Part shown: piece by piece, positions 8,121 to 16,194 of the stretch | Position numbering within the stretch: position 1 is the first letter of the stretch | How the letters are laid out: each line of letters begins with the position of its first letter | Assembly: GCA_016281055.1 (NCBI GenBank) | Contig: JAEEHW010000141.1 | Location: forward strand, 1 to 41,580 | Source of the DNA: Prevotella sp. | GTDB lineage: Bacteria > Bacteroidota > Bacteroidia > Bacteroidales > Bacteroidaceae | Length of the DNA: 41,580 nucleotides | Reading direction: 5' to 3' | The notes under the pieces: generated by a model | Database searches by the model: none | What the model saw: the letters and a program-made list of their open reading frames with translations, nothing else | Told to the model about the DNA's origin: nothing | Translations under genes and position numbers: made by a program

Positions 8121-8840
8121 ATGACTATATGCTACATCATAGCGATGGAGGCTGAAGCACGGCCCATCGTCGATTATTACAAGATGCAGGAGCGCAAGGA
8201 TTTCTTTGCGCCCCTGCCTTGTCGTTTATGGGAGATGACCGTACAAGGCGAAGCCGGAGAGAACAAGGTGTATGTGGTCACGCCAGGCCGCCAATACAAC
8301 CGCGACCTCATAGGCTGCGAGCCTGCCGCCATGACCACCACACTCGCCATCGAACGGCTACACCCCGACATGGTAATCAACAGCGGCACATGCGGTGCAT
8401 GGGCGCGTCACGGTATGAAGGTGGGACAGGTATGCCTCGCCTCCGGTGCAATGTTCCATGACCGCCGCGTACCCGGCGACAATGCCTGGGCCACGCAGGG
8501 ACTGGGAAACTACCCAACGTGGGATGGAACAGAGAAGATGGCACAGGCACTATCGCTCACCATGGGCAAGGTGACCACGGGGTCATCCTTTGACATGAGC
8601 GAGGAAGAGGAACAACTGATAGAGGCAAACGGAGGACGGCTGAAAGAGATGGAAGGCGCCGCCGTGGCTTTCGTCTGTTCACTGTTCCACATTCCCGTAA
8701 TACTCGTCAAGGCCGTCACCAACCTGCGCGACGCACCAGACGAAGACATGGCGGCTTTTCATCAAAACCTTGAGAATGCCGCTGCCGAATTGCTTAATGC
8801 AAACATCAAAATACAGAAATATCTGGCATCGCTTGCGTAA
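8121..8840 (+). CDS. 5'-methylthioadenosine nucleosidase, plant-type MTAN (PNP/UDP family)
   Basis: 239 residues, cytoplasmic, starting 12 nt after the previous gene. The fold signature is that of the nucleoside phosphorylase/MTAN family: NSGTCGA near residue 90, FHDRRVP near 112, TGSSFDMS near 153, MEGAAVAFV near 178 (the Glu that contacts ribose) and VKAVTNLRDAPDE near 194 (catalytic Asp region). FHDRR, the DMS motif and KAVT(N/D)L resemble plant MTN enzymes more than E. coli MtnN, which suggests preference for methylthioadenosine over S-adenosylhomocysteine. It would salvage adenine and methylthioribose. It is the last gene of the GH31 operon; that link is not obviously functional. Confidence 0.85.
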   Translation: MTICYIIAMEAEARPIVDYYKMQERKDFFAPLPCRLWEMTVQGEAGENKVYVVTPGRQYNRDLIGCEPAAMTTTLAIERLHPDMVINSGTCGAWARHGMKVGQVCLASGAMFHDRRVPGDNAWATQGLGNYPTWDGTEKMAQALSLTMGKVTTGSSFDMSEEEEQLIEANGGRLKEMEGAAVAFVCSLFHIPVILVKAVTNLRDAPDEDMAAFHQNLENAAAELLNANIKIQKYLASLA

Positions 8841-8863
8841 TTCGGGAAAAATAATTAACTTTG
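8832..8863 (+). promoter_or_regulatory. Promoter of trpB2 overlapping the MTAN stop
   Basis: CTTG (8832-8835), 20 bp, TAACTTTG (8856-8863). The -33 box lies inside the last codons of the nucleosidase gene. The start codon at 8900 is 36 nt downstream, so TrpB2 is expressed separately. Confidence 0.65.
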
Positions 8864-8899
8864 CAGATACATTTGAACCAATCAATAATACTAACATAA

Positions 8900-10270
8900 A
8901 TGGAACAGAAAATCCCCTACAAAATCTACCTCGCCGAGGATGAGATTCCCACACAGTGGTACAACGTGCGTGCCGACATGAAGAACAAACCGGCACCGTT
9001 AATCAATCCTGCAACACTGCAACCGCTCACAGAAGCAGACCTCGCGCCTATCTTCTGCGAAGAGCTGAACAAGCAGGAACTCGACAACGACACTCCTTAC
9101 TTCGACATCCCTGAGGAGATACAGAAATTCTACCGCATGTACCGCCCTTCACCATTGGTACGCGCATATTTCCTTGAGAAAGCACTGGGCACTCCTGCCA
9201 AGATATACTATAAGTTCGAGGGCAACAACACCTCTGGCTCACACAAACTCAACTCTTCAATAGCACAGGCTTACTATGCAAAGAAGCAGGGACTGAAGGG
9301 TGTGACCACCGAAACAGGCGCAGGCCAGTGGGGTACGGCACTGTCAATGGCATGTGCATACTTCGGGCTCGACTGTCAGGTGTATATGGTAAAATGCTCT
9401 TATGAGCAGAAGCCATTCCGCCGCGAGGTGATGCGCACATACGGTGCCAACGTCACTCCGTCGCCATCAATGACTACGGAGGTGGGCCGCAAGATCCTTT
9501 CTGAGCACCCTGACACAACAGGTTCTCTGGGCTGTGCCATCTCTGAGGCTGTCGAGGCAGCCGTGAAGCAGGACGGCTACCGCTACGTGCTGGGTTCTGT
9601 GCTCAACCAGGTGCTGCTCCATCAGACCATCATCGGTCTGGAGGCACAGAAGGCCATGCAGAAGTATGGCATCAAGCCTGACATCATCATCGGCTGCGCC
9701 GGCGGCGGTTCAAACCTTGGCGGTCTGGTAAGTCCATTCATCGGTGAGATGCTGCGCGGTGAGGCTAAGTATCAGGTTATCGCCGTAGAGCCTGCATCAT
9801 GCCCAAGCTTCACACGCGGCAAGTATGCCTACGACTTCTGCGACACCGGCATGATATGCCCACTGGCAAAGATGTACACACTGGGCAGCCAGTTCATGCC
9901 AAGCGCCAACCATGCCGGCGGTCTGCGTTTCCACGGCATGAGCCCTATCCTGTCACAGCTCTATCACGACGGTCTCTTCGAGGCACGCGCCGTAGAGCAG
10001 ACAGAGGTATTCGCCGCAGCAGAGCAGTTTGCACGCGTTGAGGGCATCCTGCCAGCACCAGAGTCAAGCCACGCCATCCGCGTAGCCATCGACGAGGCCC
10101 TGAAGTGCAAGGAGACAGGCGAGGAGAAGACCATCATGTTCGGTCTCACCGGCACCGGTTACTTCGACCTCTACGCCTACGAGCAGTTCAACAACGGCAC
10201 CATGAGCGACGTCATCCCAAGTGACGACACCATTGCCGAGGCACTGGCAAAACTGCCAAAGGTAGAGTAA
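8900..10270 (+). CDS. trpB: Tryptophan synthase beta-like enzyme TrpB2
   Basis: 456 residues, about 50-60 longer than canonical TrpB1, with the long N-terminal extension (YKIYLAEDEIPTQWYN...) typical of the TrpB2 class. The PLP lysine is Lys116 in GSHKLNSS. GAGQWG (about 141-146) precedes it in function as the substrate loop, and CAGGGSN near 272 binds the PLP phosphate. TrpB2 condenses serine with indole, usually without a TrpA partner; some act in indole salvage. No trpA, trpC or other trp gene is in the window, which fits the stand-alone class. It has its own promoter and a strong stem-loop after the stop. Confidence 0.92.
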   Translation: MEQKIPYKIYLAEDEIPTQWYNVRADMKNKPAPLINPATLQPLTEADLAPIFCEELNKQELDNDTPYFDIPEEIQKFYRMYRPSPLVRAYFLEKALGTPAKIYYKFEGNNTSGSHKLNSSIAQAYYAKKQGLKGVTTETGAGQWGTALSMACAYFGLDCQVYMVKCSYEQKPFRREVMRTYGANVTPSPSMTTEVGRKILSEHPDTTGSLGCAISEAVEAAVKQDGYRYVLGSVLNQVLLHQTIIGLEAQKAMQKYGIKPDIIIGCAGGGSNLGGLVSPFIGEMLRGEAKYQVIAVEPASCPSFTRGKYAYDFCDTGMICPLAKMYTLGSQFMPSANHAGGLRFHGMSPILSQLYHDGLFEARAVEQTEVFAAAEQFARVEGILPAPESSHAIRVAIDEALKCKETGEEKTIMFGLTGTGYFDLYAYEQFNNGTMSDVIPSDDTIAEALAKLPKVE

Positions 10271-10302
10271 GCATTACCCTATGATTAAAGAACGAAAACA
10301 GA

Positions 10303-10336
10303 ATAAGCTATCTGGTTGCATAACCAGATAGCTTAT
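10303..10336. terminator. Stem-loop after trpB2
   Basis: A perfect 15-bp stem (10303-10317 with 10322-10336) and a GCAT loop begin 33 nt after the trpB2 stop. A clear T-tract does not follow on the plus strand, so it may end transcription weakly or protect the 3' end. It contains the word GATAGCTTAT, loosely like the 22-bp units elsewhere. Confidence 0.6.
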
Positions 10337-10370
10337 ATTGTATAAGAAAAACAACTATAATATACAATCC

Positions 10371-11186
10371 ATGATGAATTATATGATAGCCCTTGACCTT
10401 GACGGTACGCTGACCAACGAGCGCAAGGAGATAACGCCCCTCACCTACGACACCCTGATGCGTGCACAGCAAGAGGGCGCAAGGCTATGCCTGGCTTCCG
10501 GCCGTCCCCCGTATGGCATGCATCCGCTGGCCAGACAACTGCACATGGAGGAATATGGCGGCATACTGGTGTGCTACAACGGCGGACATATAGAGGAGTG
10601 CGCCACCGGGCAGGTTCTCGTGGAAAAGACTCTCGATGAAGAACTGCTGCCGCAGTTGGTGACATTCCAGCGTGAATCGGGCCTTGCACTGATGACATAC
10701 CACGACGATACCATATACACCGAACAGCCGCAGAATGCCTACGTCAAGATATCGTCGCGCAACAACAAGATGCGCATACAGGGCGTAGAGGATTTCGTCC
10801 ACGACACCCCGCGCCCAATCAACAAATGCCTGATGGTGGGCGACTCTTCACTAATACCGCAATGGGAGAAACACATGGCGACGGAGATGGGCAACAGGAT
10901 GCACATACTCCACTCCACACCGTATTTCATCGAACTGCTTCCTCCAGGCATCGACAAGGGCACGGCACTCACCACAGTGCTCGAACACTATGGCATGAAC
11001 CGCAGCCAGCTTATTGCCTTCGGCGACAGCCATAACGACATCGACATGCTGCGCCAAGCCGGCATCGGTGTGGCTATGGGCAATGCCGAAGACGAAGTGA
11101 AAGCCGCTGCCGACCACATTACGCTCTCTAACGAAGAAGACGGTATTGCAGTATTTCTAAATCAATTTGCCGCACATAATTCATAA
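10371..11186 (+). CDS. Cof-type HAD hydrolase (subclass IIB sugar-phosphate phosphatase)
   Basis: 271 residues from the ATG at 10371 (a second ATG follows directly). An upstream TTG at 10338 would start at the edge of the stem-loop and is unlikely. Motif I is ALDLDGTLTNE, motif II LASGRP, motif III has Lys in PGIDKGTALTTVL (about 205) and motif IV is AFGDSHNDIDML. The large alpha/beta cap between motifs II and III marks Cof/YidA-like phosphatases acting on sugar phosphates or FMN-type substrates; the exact substrate is unknown. The last codons (GCACATAATTCATAA) resemble the heptamer repeat seen elsewhere. Confidence 0.88.
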   Translation: MMNYMIALDLDGTLTNERKEITPLTYDTLMRAQQEGARLCLASGRPPYGMHPLARQLHMEEYGGILVCYNGGHIEECATGQVLVEKTLDEELLPQLVTFQRESGLALMTYHDDTIYTEQPQNAYVKISSRNNKMRIQGVEDFVHDTPRPINKCLMVGDSSLIPQWEKHMATEMGNRMHILHSTPYFIELLPPGIDKGTALTTVLEHYGMNRSQLIAFGDSHNDIDMLRQAGIGVAMGNAEDEVKAAADHITLSNEEDGIAVFLNQFAAHNS

Positions 11187-11286
11187 CGCATCCGGATGCC
11201 CTGATTTGTGGACAAATCAAACATAAAAAATCATCACCAACTGCCATTTCCTTGCGATAGAAATCACCAAAGTCAATTTTGCTCTC

Positions 11287-11339
11287 AAATACGCGAGTAT
11301 TTCGCTCGTTCAGTATATTACTGTATCACAGTAATATAC
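11287..11339 (+). other. Paired hairpins (GCGA tetraloop and covarying stem), candidate structured RNA
   Basis: AAATAC-GCGA-GTATTT (11287-11302) is a 6-bp stem with a GNRA-type loop. After 10 nt comes a 12-bp stem with a 3-nt loop (11313-11339). The second stem has TATTACTG where the other copy (21854-21880) has TGTCGTTG, and the partner strand changes to match. Pairing survives four double substitutions, which argues for a structure that matters. Whether it acts as RNA or as a DNA hairpin is not known. Confidence 0.6.
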
Positions 11340-11372
11340 ATTCGTTTCTGCTTTTTCCTCAATCCCCTCCCA

Positions 11373-11460
11373 CTGTAATAGCATAGCTTTTACAGTGTAA
11401 TATGATAGCTTTTACCTCCTAATGTCATACACTTTGGTATGCAAAAACTATCATTTTAAT
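11373..11460 (+). repeat. Tandem array of four 22-bp units (copy B)
   Basis: Units begin at 11373, 11395, 11417 and 11439. The first two match the consensus closely (CTGTAATAGCATAGC, GTGTAATATGATAGC); the last two are diverged. It lies inside the ~370-bp element. Confidence 0.7.
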
Positions 11461-11787
11461 GCACAATTCACAATGCATAATGCACAATTATTGCGTGTAG
11501 TACGCACTTTTTATCCTGTTTGACGTCATTATGCATTATGAATTATGAATTGTTAATTAAATTAACATCTCTTTCGCACTTTTTCTTTGTGCTGATTTGT
11601 TCACAAAAATGATGATGGGAAAAAGACATTTAGAACAAATAAAAATTGCAAAAAACAAAGTTTTAAGATTTGTTAAATCAAGGGGATTCGTCGATTATAT
11701 CCTTTTGGGGTTAAACTTTGGACCTAAACATAAAGTCAAAAGGGTGTTAATATGATATACAACTAACTTTTTAAAAGCAAAGTAATT

Positions 11788-12216
11788 ATGAAGAAACTTA
11801 TTTTCACTATGATTGCAATGGTTATTGCAACAACATCATTCGCACAGCCAGATGGTCAACGCCCACAGCGCATGGATCCTAAAGAGATGATAGCCAAGCG
11901 CACAGAGGACATGACGAAGAAGTACAACCTGTCAAGCGAGCAGGCAGAGAAGGTAAAGGCACTCAACGAGAAATTCATGAGCAGGCGCGGTCCACGCCCT
12001 GAAGCAAACGGTCAGGAGCGCCCTAAGCAGCCAAGACAAGGCATGGGCGGTGGCGGCAACCACAGAGGTGGCGGATTCGGCGGCATGCGTAAGCACATGG
12101 AGGAATACAACAACGAACTGAAGCAGATAATGACCGAAGAGCAGTATAAAGCGTACACCACCGACATGGAGAAGATGAGGGAGGAACGCAGAGCAGCACG
12201 CGGCGGTCAGCAGTAA
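11788..12216 (+). CDS. Small periplasmic Spy/CpxP-like protein, DUF4890
   Basis: 142 residues. Signal peptide about 1-19 (KKLIFTMIAMVIATTSFAQ). The mature part is rich in Lys, Arg, Glu and Gln, with a helical segment MTKKYNLSSEQAEKVKALN (about 37-55), a Gly/Pro-rich loop (GGGGNHRGGGFGG, about 85-100) and a second helix ending KQIMTEEQYKAY. This pattern matches DUF4890, which resembles LTXXQ-motif periplasmic chaperones such as Spy. It is monocistronic and ends at a strong bidirectional terminator. A stress-related chaperone role is inferred from the family. The neighbouring efflux operon runs towards it from the other strand. Confidence 0.8.
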   Translation: MKKLIFTMIAMVIATTSFAQPDGQRPQRMDPKEMIAKRTEDMTKKYNLSSEQAEKVKALNEKFMSRRGPRPEANGQERPKQPRQGMGGGGNHRGGGFGGMRKHMEEYNNELKQIMTEEQYKAYTTDMEKMREERRAARGGQQ

Positions 12217-12228
12217 AGGAATAAAAAT

Positions 12229-12312
12229 AACCTCCCCCAGCTACTTTCAAGGAAGGCGGAACCAACCGGATGGGTTTCTCTCCTTGTATGTAGCTGGGGG
12301 AGGTTCTTTTTT
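12229..12312. terminator. Bidirectional terminator between DUF4890 and tolC
   Basis: A perfect 16-bp stem (12229-12244 with 12290-12305; AACCTCCCCCAGCTAC and its complement) is followed by CTTTTTT on the plus strand, and by a T-rich run on the minus strand. It serves two convergent genes. The 45-nt loop is itself structured (CAAGGA/TCCTTG stem), so the whole folds like a branched hairpin. Confidence 0.85.
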
Positions 12313-12358
12313 GTATTATTACTGTCACCCCTTTATCTTGTAAGTGAGTGCGGAGGAT

Positions 12359-13771
12359 TCAGAAATCGAGTTCCTTGCCGCGGTAGAAGTCTATCAGTGC
12401 ACGCTGGTAGATGGTTTCATAACGTGCCTGAACGAGGTCGGACTCCGCCTTCATGTAGTTGTTCTTCGACTCGTTGAACTCCGTGATGGAGGCCTTGCCG
12501 TTCTCATACTTCGCCTGCATCAGGCGGAAGGCATCCTCCGAACTCTTCACGGCCTCATATGAAGAACGCTCCTTGGCCTGGGCGTTCAGGGCATTGTAAT
12601 ATACCTGCTGTATTTCCTTGTAGAGAGTCTTCTTCGTGTTCTCCAGTTGCAGTTGCTGTGTCTCCTGCTCTATCTTGGCGTTGCGGATGTTGTTGCGCGT
12701 CTGGAAATGGTTGAAGATAGGCACGTTCAGACTCAGGCCCACATACTGTGAGAAGTTGTTCTTCAGCTGTGTGCCGAAGCCGTCAGACTTGAAGCCGGAG
12801 GTGGTGTAGTAGTTCGTGTTCAGTCCACCGTTGGCGGATATCGTGGGGTAATATCCCGCACGGGCAATCTTGATGCTGTATTCCGTACCCTTCAGGCGCA
12901 GCTGCTGAGAGACTATCTCCGGCTTGATGCCGAGAGCCTCAGCATAGATTTGGTCAGGGAGAGGTAATTCATAATTCACAATGCATAATGCAGAATCGGC
13001 TGCCGCATGGTAATTGTGCATTGTGCATTGTGCATTAGCCTTAATGCTTTGCGCATTAATCTGGAATCCGTCAGGCGTGGGCAGTTCGAGCAGTTGCGTC
13101 AGGGAGAGCACTGCCAGGCGCGTGTTGTTGTCGGCCTGCGTGGCAGTGAGGCGACTGTTGGCGAGTGAGGATTTCTGCTGTGACAGTTCTGCCCCGGAGG
13201 CCTTGCCGTTGTCAACGAAAGCCTCAAGACGCACCACCTGCATGGAGTCTATAGCTATCTGGCGGCGTGCCACTGCGGCAATCTCCATGTCGTAGAGTAT
13301 CTGTATATATGCCTGCGCCACCTGCATGCGCACATCGTTCTTTGCCTTCTCAAGGTCGGCAGTGGCAGCCTCAAGGTTCAGCTGGTTCAGTTTTATCTGG
13401 TTGGATATCTGAAAGCCAGTGAACACCGGTACGCTGGCACCCACCTGAAACGATGTGGACGACGTATTGGTGTTGCTGTATGTATTGTTGGCAGTAAGAC
13501 CGCGGCCGAAGGAGAAGTTCTGGCTGATGCCGCCGGTCACGTCTGGCAAGCGCGAGTTCTTGGCGGTGTTGAGCTGTATCTCCTGCTGGCGGCACTGGTT
13601 CTGCTGCTGCTTGATGCCCACGTTGTGCTCCACGGCATACTCGCAGCAGTCGCGCAGGGTCCATGTGCGCTGCGCACTCAGGGAAGAAGGGGTGAAAAGG
13701 GGAAACAATGATATGCCTATCACCAAACCTTTAACTTTAACCATATTAACAATGTTACTCATAGTCTCCAC
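12359..13771 (-). CDS. TolC-family outer-membrane efflux protein
   Basis: 470 residues with a signal peptide (about 1-33, ending SSLSAQ). The two OEP repeats are visible: WTLRDCCEYAVEHNVGIKQQQNQ opens the first, and a second block begins near YAEALGIKPEIVSQQLRLKG. Long coiled-coil helices (ANSRLTATQADNNTRLAVLSL; RSSYEAVKSSEDAFRLMQAKYENG) would form the periplasmic tunnel. It starts 4 nt after the adaptor stop and ends the efflux operon. Oddity: about residues 246-268 (NAQCTMHNYHAAADS) are encoded by a heptamer hairpin repeat inserted in frame between the two halves of the protein; relatives usually have a short linker there. Confidence 0.9.
   Translation of the reverse strand: METMSNIVNMVKVKGLVIGISLFPLFTPSSLSAQRTWTLRDCCEYAVEHNVGIKQQQNQCRQQEIQLNTAKNSRLPDVTGGISQNFSFGRGLTANNTYSNTNTSSTSFQVGASVPVFTGFQISNQIKLNQLNLEAATADLEKAKNDVRMQVAQAYIQILYDMEIAAVARRQIAIDSMQVVRLEAFVDNGKASGAELSQQKSSLANSRLTATQADNNTRLAVLSLTQLLELPTPDGFQINAQSIKANAQCTMHNYHAAADSALCIVNYELPLPDQIYAEALGIKPEIVSQQLRLKGTEYSIKIARAGYYPTISANGGLNTNYYTTSGFKSDGFGTQLKNNFSQYVGLSLNVPIFNHFQTRNNIRNAKIEQETQQLQLENTKKTLYKEIQQVYYNALNAQAKERSSYEAVKSSEDAFRLMQAKYENGKASITEFNESKNNYMKAESDLVQARYETIYQRALIDFYRGKELDF
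12966..13036 (-). repeat. Heptamer hairpin element inside the tolC reading frame
   Basis: The arms are tandem CATAATG/CACAATG-type 7-mers (12966-12991 and 13013-13036) around the core GGCTGCCGCATGGTAATT, the same core as in the intergenic element at 17514-17596. It keeps the frame open and adds about 23 residues to TolC. Confidence 0.75.
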
Positions 13772-13775
13772 CCTT

Positions 13776-14888
13776 TCACTTTTCTTTATCTTCTGTCACA
13801 ATCTCAGGACCACGCACCTTGTCCTTGGCAGTGATACCCTTCTTTATCTCTATGTTCACACCGTCGGAGAGACCGGTAACGACAGGTGTGCGCTTGTATG
13901 TCTTCTGCTTGCCTTCGTTCTTGACAACATACACGAAGGTGGAGTCGCCGCTAAACTCTATGGTGCTCTCAGGCACGCTGAGAACCTTCTCGGCAGAGGC
14001 AAGCACTATCTCTGCATTGGCAGAATATCCGGAGCGTATCTTGCCACCCTCGGCAAGCTTCACGGCTGCCTTTATCTCAAACTGGTTGGCACCGTTGCTC
14101 TCAACAGCCTTCGGAGAGATATACTCCAAGGCGGCATCAAACTTCAAATCCTGCAGTGCACCGATGGTTATCTTCAAAGGCATGCCGTTGACCAGCTGTC
14201 CCACCTCGGTCTCGTCGATGTTGCCACGGAAGATGAGGTCGTTCATCTTTGCCACGGTGGCGATGGTGGTACCGTCGTTCATCGTGTTGGCAAGGATGAC
14301 GGAGTTACCCACCTTCACAGGGATGTCGAGGATAACACCGCTGATGGTGGAACGGACGAGGGTTGACGATGCCTTGGCATTCGACTTCGACACACCGTCC
14401 CTGACAATCTGCAAGGCATCCTCGGCGGCCAGTTTCTCATGCTTTGCCTGGTTCAGTGCCTGCTTCACCTTGTCAAACTCGTCTGCCGACACGAGCTTCT
14501 GGTTATACAGGTTCTCCTCACGCTGATAGTCTGTCTCTGCCTGTTTCAGGTTTATCTGAGCCAGACGCACACGCATGTCAGCCGAACTGAGCTGTCCCAT
14601 GTCGGGGATGACCTTCACCTTGGCAATCACGTCGCCGGCATTGACAAACTCACCCGGTTCCTTATACAGTTCCACGATGATACCAGAAATCTGCGGTTTG
14701 ATGTTCACCTCGTTGCGAGGCTCTATCTTACCCGTGATGATGGTAGTCTTACGGATGTCCTTCACCGATGGAGTGAACTCATTGTAAACAGTCTCTTTTG
14801 GTTGGCTCTTCTGCCACAGGAACATGAATGTTCCGATGAATATCAATGCGATAATCGCAGCAATAATCAGTTTTGAATATCGTTTCAT
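13776..14888 (-). CDS. Periplasmic adaptor, MacA/HlyD family
   Basis: 370 residues. One N-terminal membrane anchor (about 7-25), then the membrane-fusion-protein layout. The first half of the lipoyl domain is KPQISGIIVELYKEPGEFVNAGDVIAKV (about 63-92). An alpha-hairpin follows (about 100-165), then the second lipoyl half (STISGVILDIPVKVGNSV), beta-barrel and membrane-proximal domains (VPESTIEFSGDSTFVYV). It would bridge the MacB-type permeases and TolC. It lies 28 nt after the second permease. Confidence 0.92.
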   Translation of the reverse strand: MKRYSKLIIAAIIALIFIGTFMFLWQKSQPKETVYNEFTPSVKDIRKTTIITGKIEPRNEVNIKPQISGIIVELYKEPGEFVNAGDVIAKVKVIPDMGQLSSADMRVRLAQINLKQAETDYQREENLYNQKLVSADEFDKVKQALNQAKHEKLAAEDALQIVRDGVSKSNAKASSTLVRSTISGVILDIPVKVGNSVILANTMNDGTTIATVAKMNDLIFRGNIDETEVGQLVNGMPLKITIGALQDLKFDAALEYISPKAVESNGANQFEIKAAVKLAEGGKIRSGYSANAEIVLASAEKVLSVPESTIEFSGDSTFVYVVKNEGKQKTYKRTPVVTGLSDGVNIEIKKGITAKDKVRGPEIVTEDKEK

Positions 14889-14916
14889 ATATTTATTTTT
14901 TTAGATTCTTCATTCT

Positions 14917-16173
14917 TTATTCGTCTCTCATCGCATCAATAGGTTTGATGCTCATGGCTCTTGCCGCAGGGGCAAGGCCCGCCAGCATACCCATTGCGGA
15001 AACCACAAGGGCGGAGAAGATAGCTGTCCAGAAGCCAATTTGGAAGTGGGCGTTCACGATACCGTCCTCGGTGTTGCCCAGTTCAAGCATCTGCAGTATC
15101 AATACTCCGAACAGTATGCCGCTCATTCCCGCCACAAGCGTCAGCACTATGCTCTCAGATATGATCTGTGAGAGTATCATCCTCGGCGTGGCACCGATGG
15201 CACGGCGTATGCCTATCTCCGTGGTACGCTCGCGCACTGTCACCATCATGATGTTCGACACACCTATGCTGCCAGCAAGCAGCGTTCCCAGTCCTACCAG
15301 CCAGATAAGGAAGTTCACTCCCTTGAAAAGGTTGTCAAGCATCTGGAACAGCACCTCGGTATTGAACACCGTAGCACCCTGCTCGTCGGTTGGGTCAACA
15401 TAGTGTGCCATAGTCACAGCCTCACGGATGCGGTCTGTGAGGGTTGACATCACCACCCCACTCCTGCCTGTTGCCACCAGCATGTCAACCTGGTTGCCGC
15501 GGTTATAAGTCTGCTGCATCAGCGTCAACGGCAACGTCACCTTTTCCTCGGCACGTCCGTTGATGTTCATCTCCGTGGAAGCGTAGTCCACGCCTATCAC
15601 CTCATAGTATGTGGAGTCTATGCGTATGCTCTTGCCACACGGGTCGCCGCCTTCCTTGAACAGTTCCTTGTATATCTTCTTGCCTATGACACACACCTTG
15701 CGGCATTCCTTTATGTCCATGTCGTTGATGTAGCGGCCGTAGTAGAGTTTGGGAGCCACCACCTTGGCATAGTCTGGCGACGTGCCCTGCACTCGCGGCG
15801 TTGTCTTCTGATCGCCGTAATAGGCTGTCGGATTTGAATTCCATGAAGAGAACAGCACCGGTGCCACCACGTCAAGCTCCGGCACACGCTGGTGCAGGCG
15901 GTTGATATCCCTGTAGTCCATGCTCCACCAGCGTCCCTTACGGAATCCCTTGTAAGCCTTCGACGTCTGCTGCCCCCATATAAAGACGGTGTTCTGCGCA
16001 AAGCCCTCGAAGTTCTTCTCGAGCAACTCCTTCAGTCCCTGACCGCCTCCTATGAGCACCACGAGCATGAATACGCCCCAGAACACACCGAAGCCAGTGA
16101 GGAACGACCGCGACTTGTTGCGTGTCAGCGTGTCGAGTATTTCCCTATATGTATCAATGTCTATTCTCATCAA
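14917..16173 (-). CDS. MacB/FtsX-type ABC permease (second of pair)
   Basis: 418 residues with the MacB topology: one transmembrane helix near residues 21-42 (SFLTGFGVFWGVFMLVVLIGG), a large periplasmic domain (about 45-280) and three helices in the FtsX domain (about 290-410: LAGSIGVSNIMMVTVRERTTEIGIRRAIGA is the conserved coupling region). It lacks a fused ATPase and uses the separate ATPase at 17597-18316. It is paralogous to the preceding permease and exactly the same length, which suggests a heterodimer. Confidence 0.92.
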   Translation of the reverse strand: MMRIDIDTYREILDTLTRNKSRSFLTGFGVFWGVFMLVVLIGGGQGLKELLEKNFEGFAQNTVFIWGQQTSKAYKGFRKGRWWSMDYRDINRLHQRVPELDVVAPVLFSSWNSNPTAYYGDQKTTPRVQGTSPDYAKVVAPKLYYGRYINDMDIKECRKVCVIGKKIYKELFKEGGDPCGKSIRIDSTYYEVIGVDYASTEMNINGRAEEKVTLPLTLMQQTYNRGNQVDMLVATGRSGVVMSTLTDRIREAVTMAHYVDPTDEQGATVFNTEVLFQMLDNLFKGVNFLIWLVGLGTLLAGSIGVSNIMMVTVRERTTEIGIRRAIGATPRMILSQIISESIVLTLVAGMSGILFGVLILQMLELGNTEDGIVNAHFQIGFWTAIFSALVVSAMGMLAGLAPAARAMSIKPIDAMRDE

Positions 16174-16194
16174 ATTTGAAAGTTGAAAGATAAA

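Larger units (their letters stand above)
11239..11607 (+). repeat. Long interspersed intergenic element, copy B (~370 bp)
   Basis: This stretch matches 21780-22149 along its whole length with scattered substitutions. In order it holds a shared block (CTTGCGATAGAAATCACC), a GCGA-loop hairpin, a covarying hairpin, four 22-bp units, a heptamer-armed hairpin (arms about 11459-11490 and 11528-11560) and a shared end (TTGTTAATTAAATTAACATC ... GTGCTGATTTGTTCACAAA). No conserved reading frame is apparent. A near copy of the end motif (CTGATTTGTGGACAAA) lies at 11201-11216, so the element is bracketed by similar 16-mers. The remaining gap to 11787 is AT-rich, with a possible leader structure (CCTTTTG/CAAAAGG, about 11700-11745). 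Confidence 0.8.

Noticed and set aside
10338..10370. TTG start for the Cof-type phosphatase
   Set aside because: It begins at the edge of the stem-loop after trpB2; the ATG at 10371 leads directly into the conserved DLDGT motif.
11690..11787. Promoter for the DUF4890 gene at TTAAACTTTGG
   Set aside because: The TA and TTTG parts are one base too far apart and no -33 box is correctly placed, so I do not list it.
13455..14366. Plus-strand reading frame of 303 codons
   Set aside because: It spans the tolC/macA junction in antisense; both minus-strand genes are certain, so this is a shadow.
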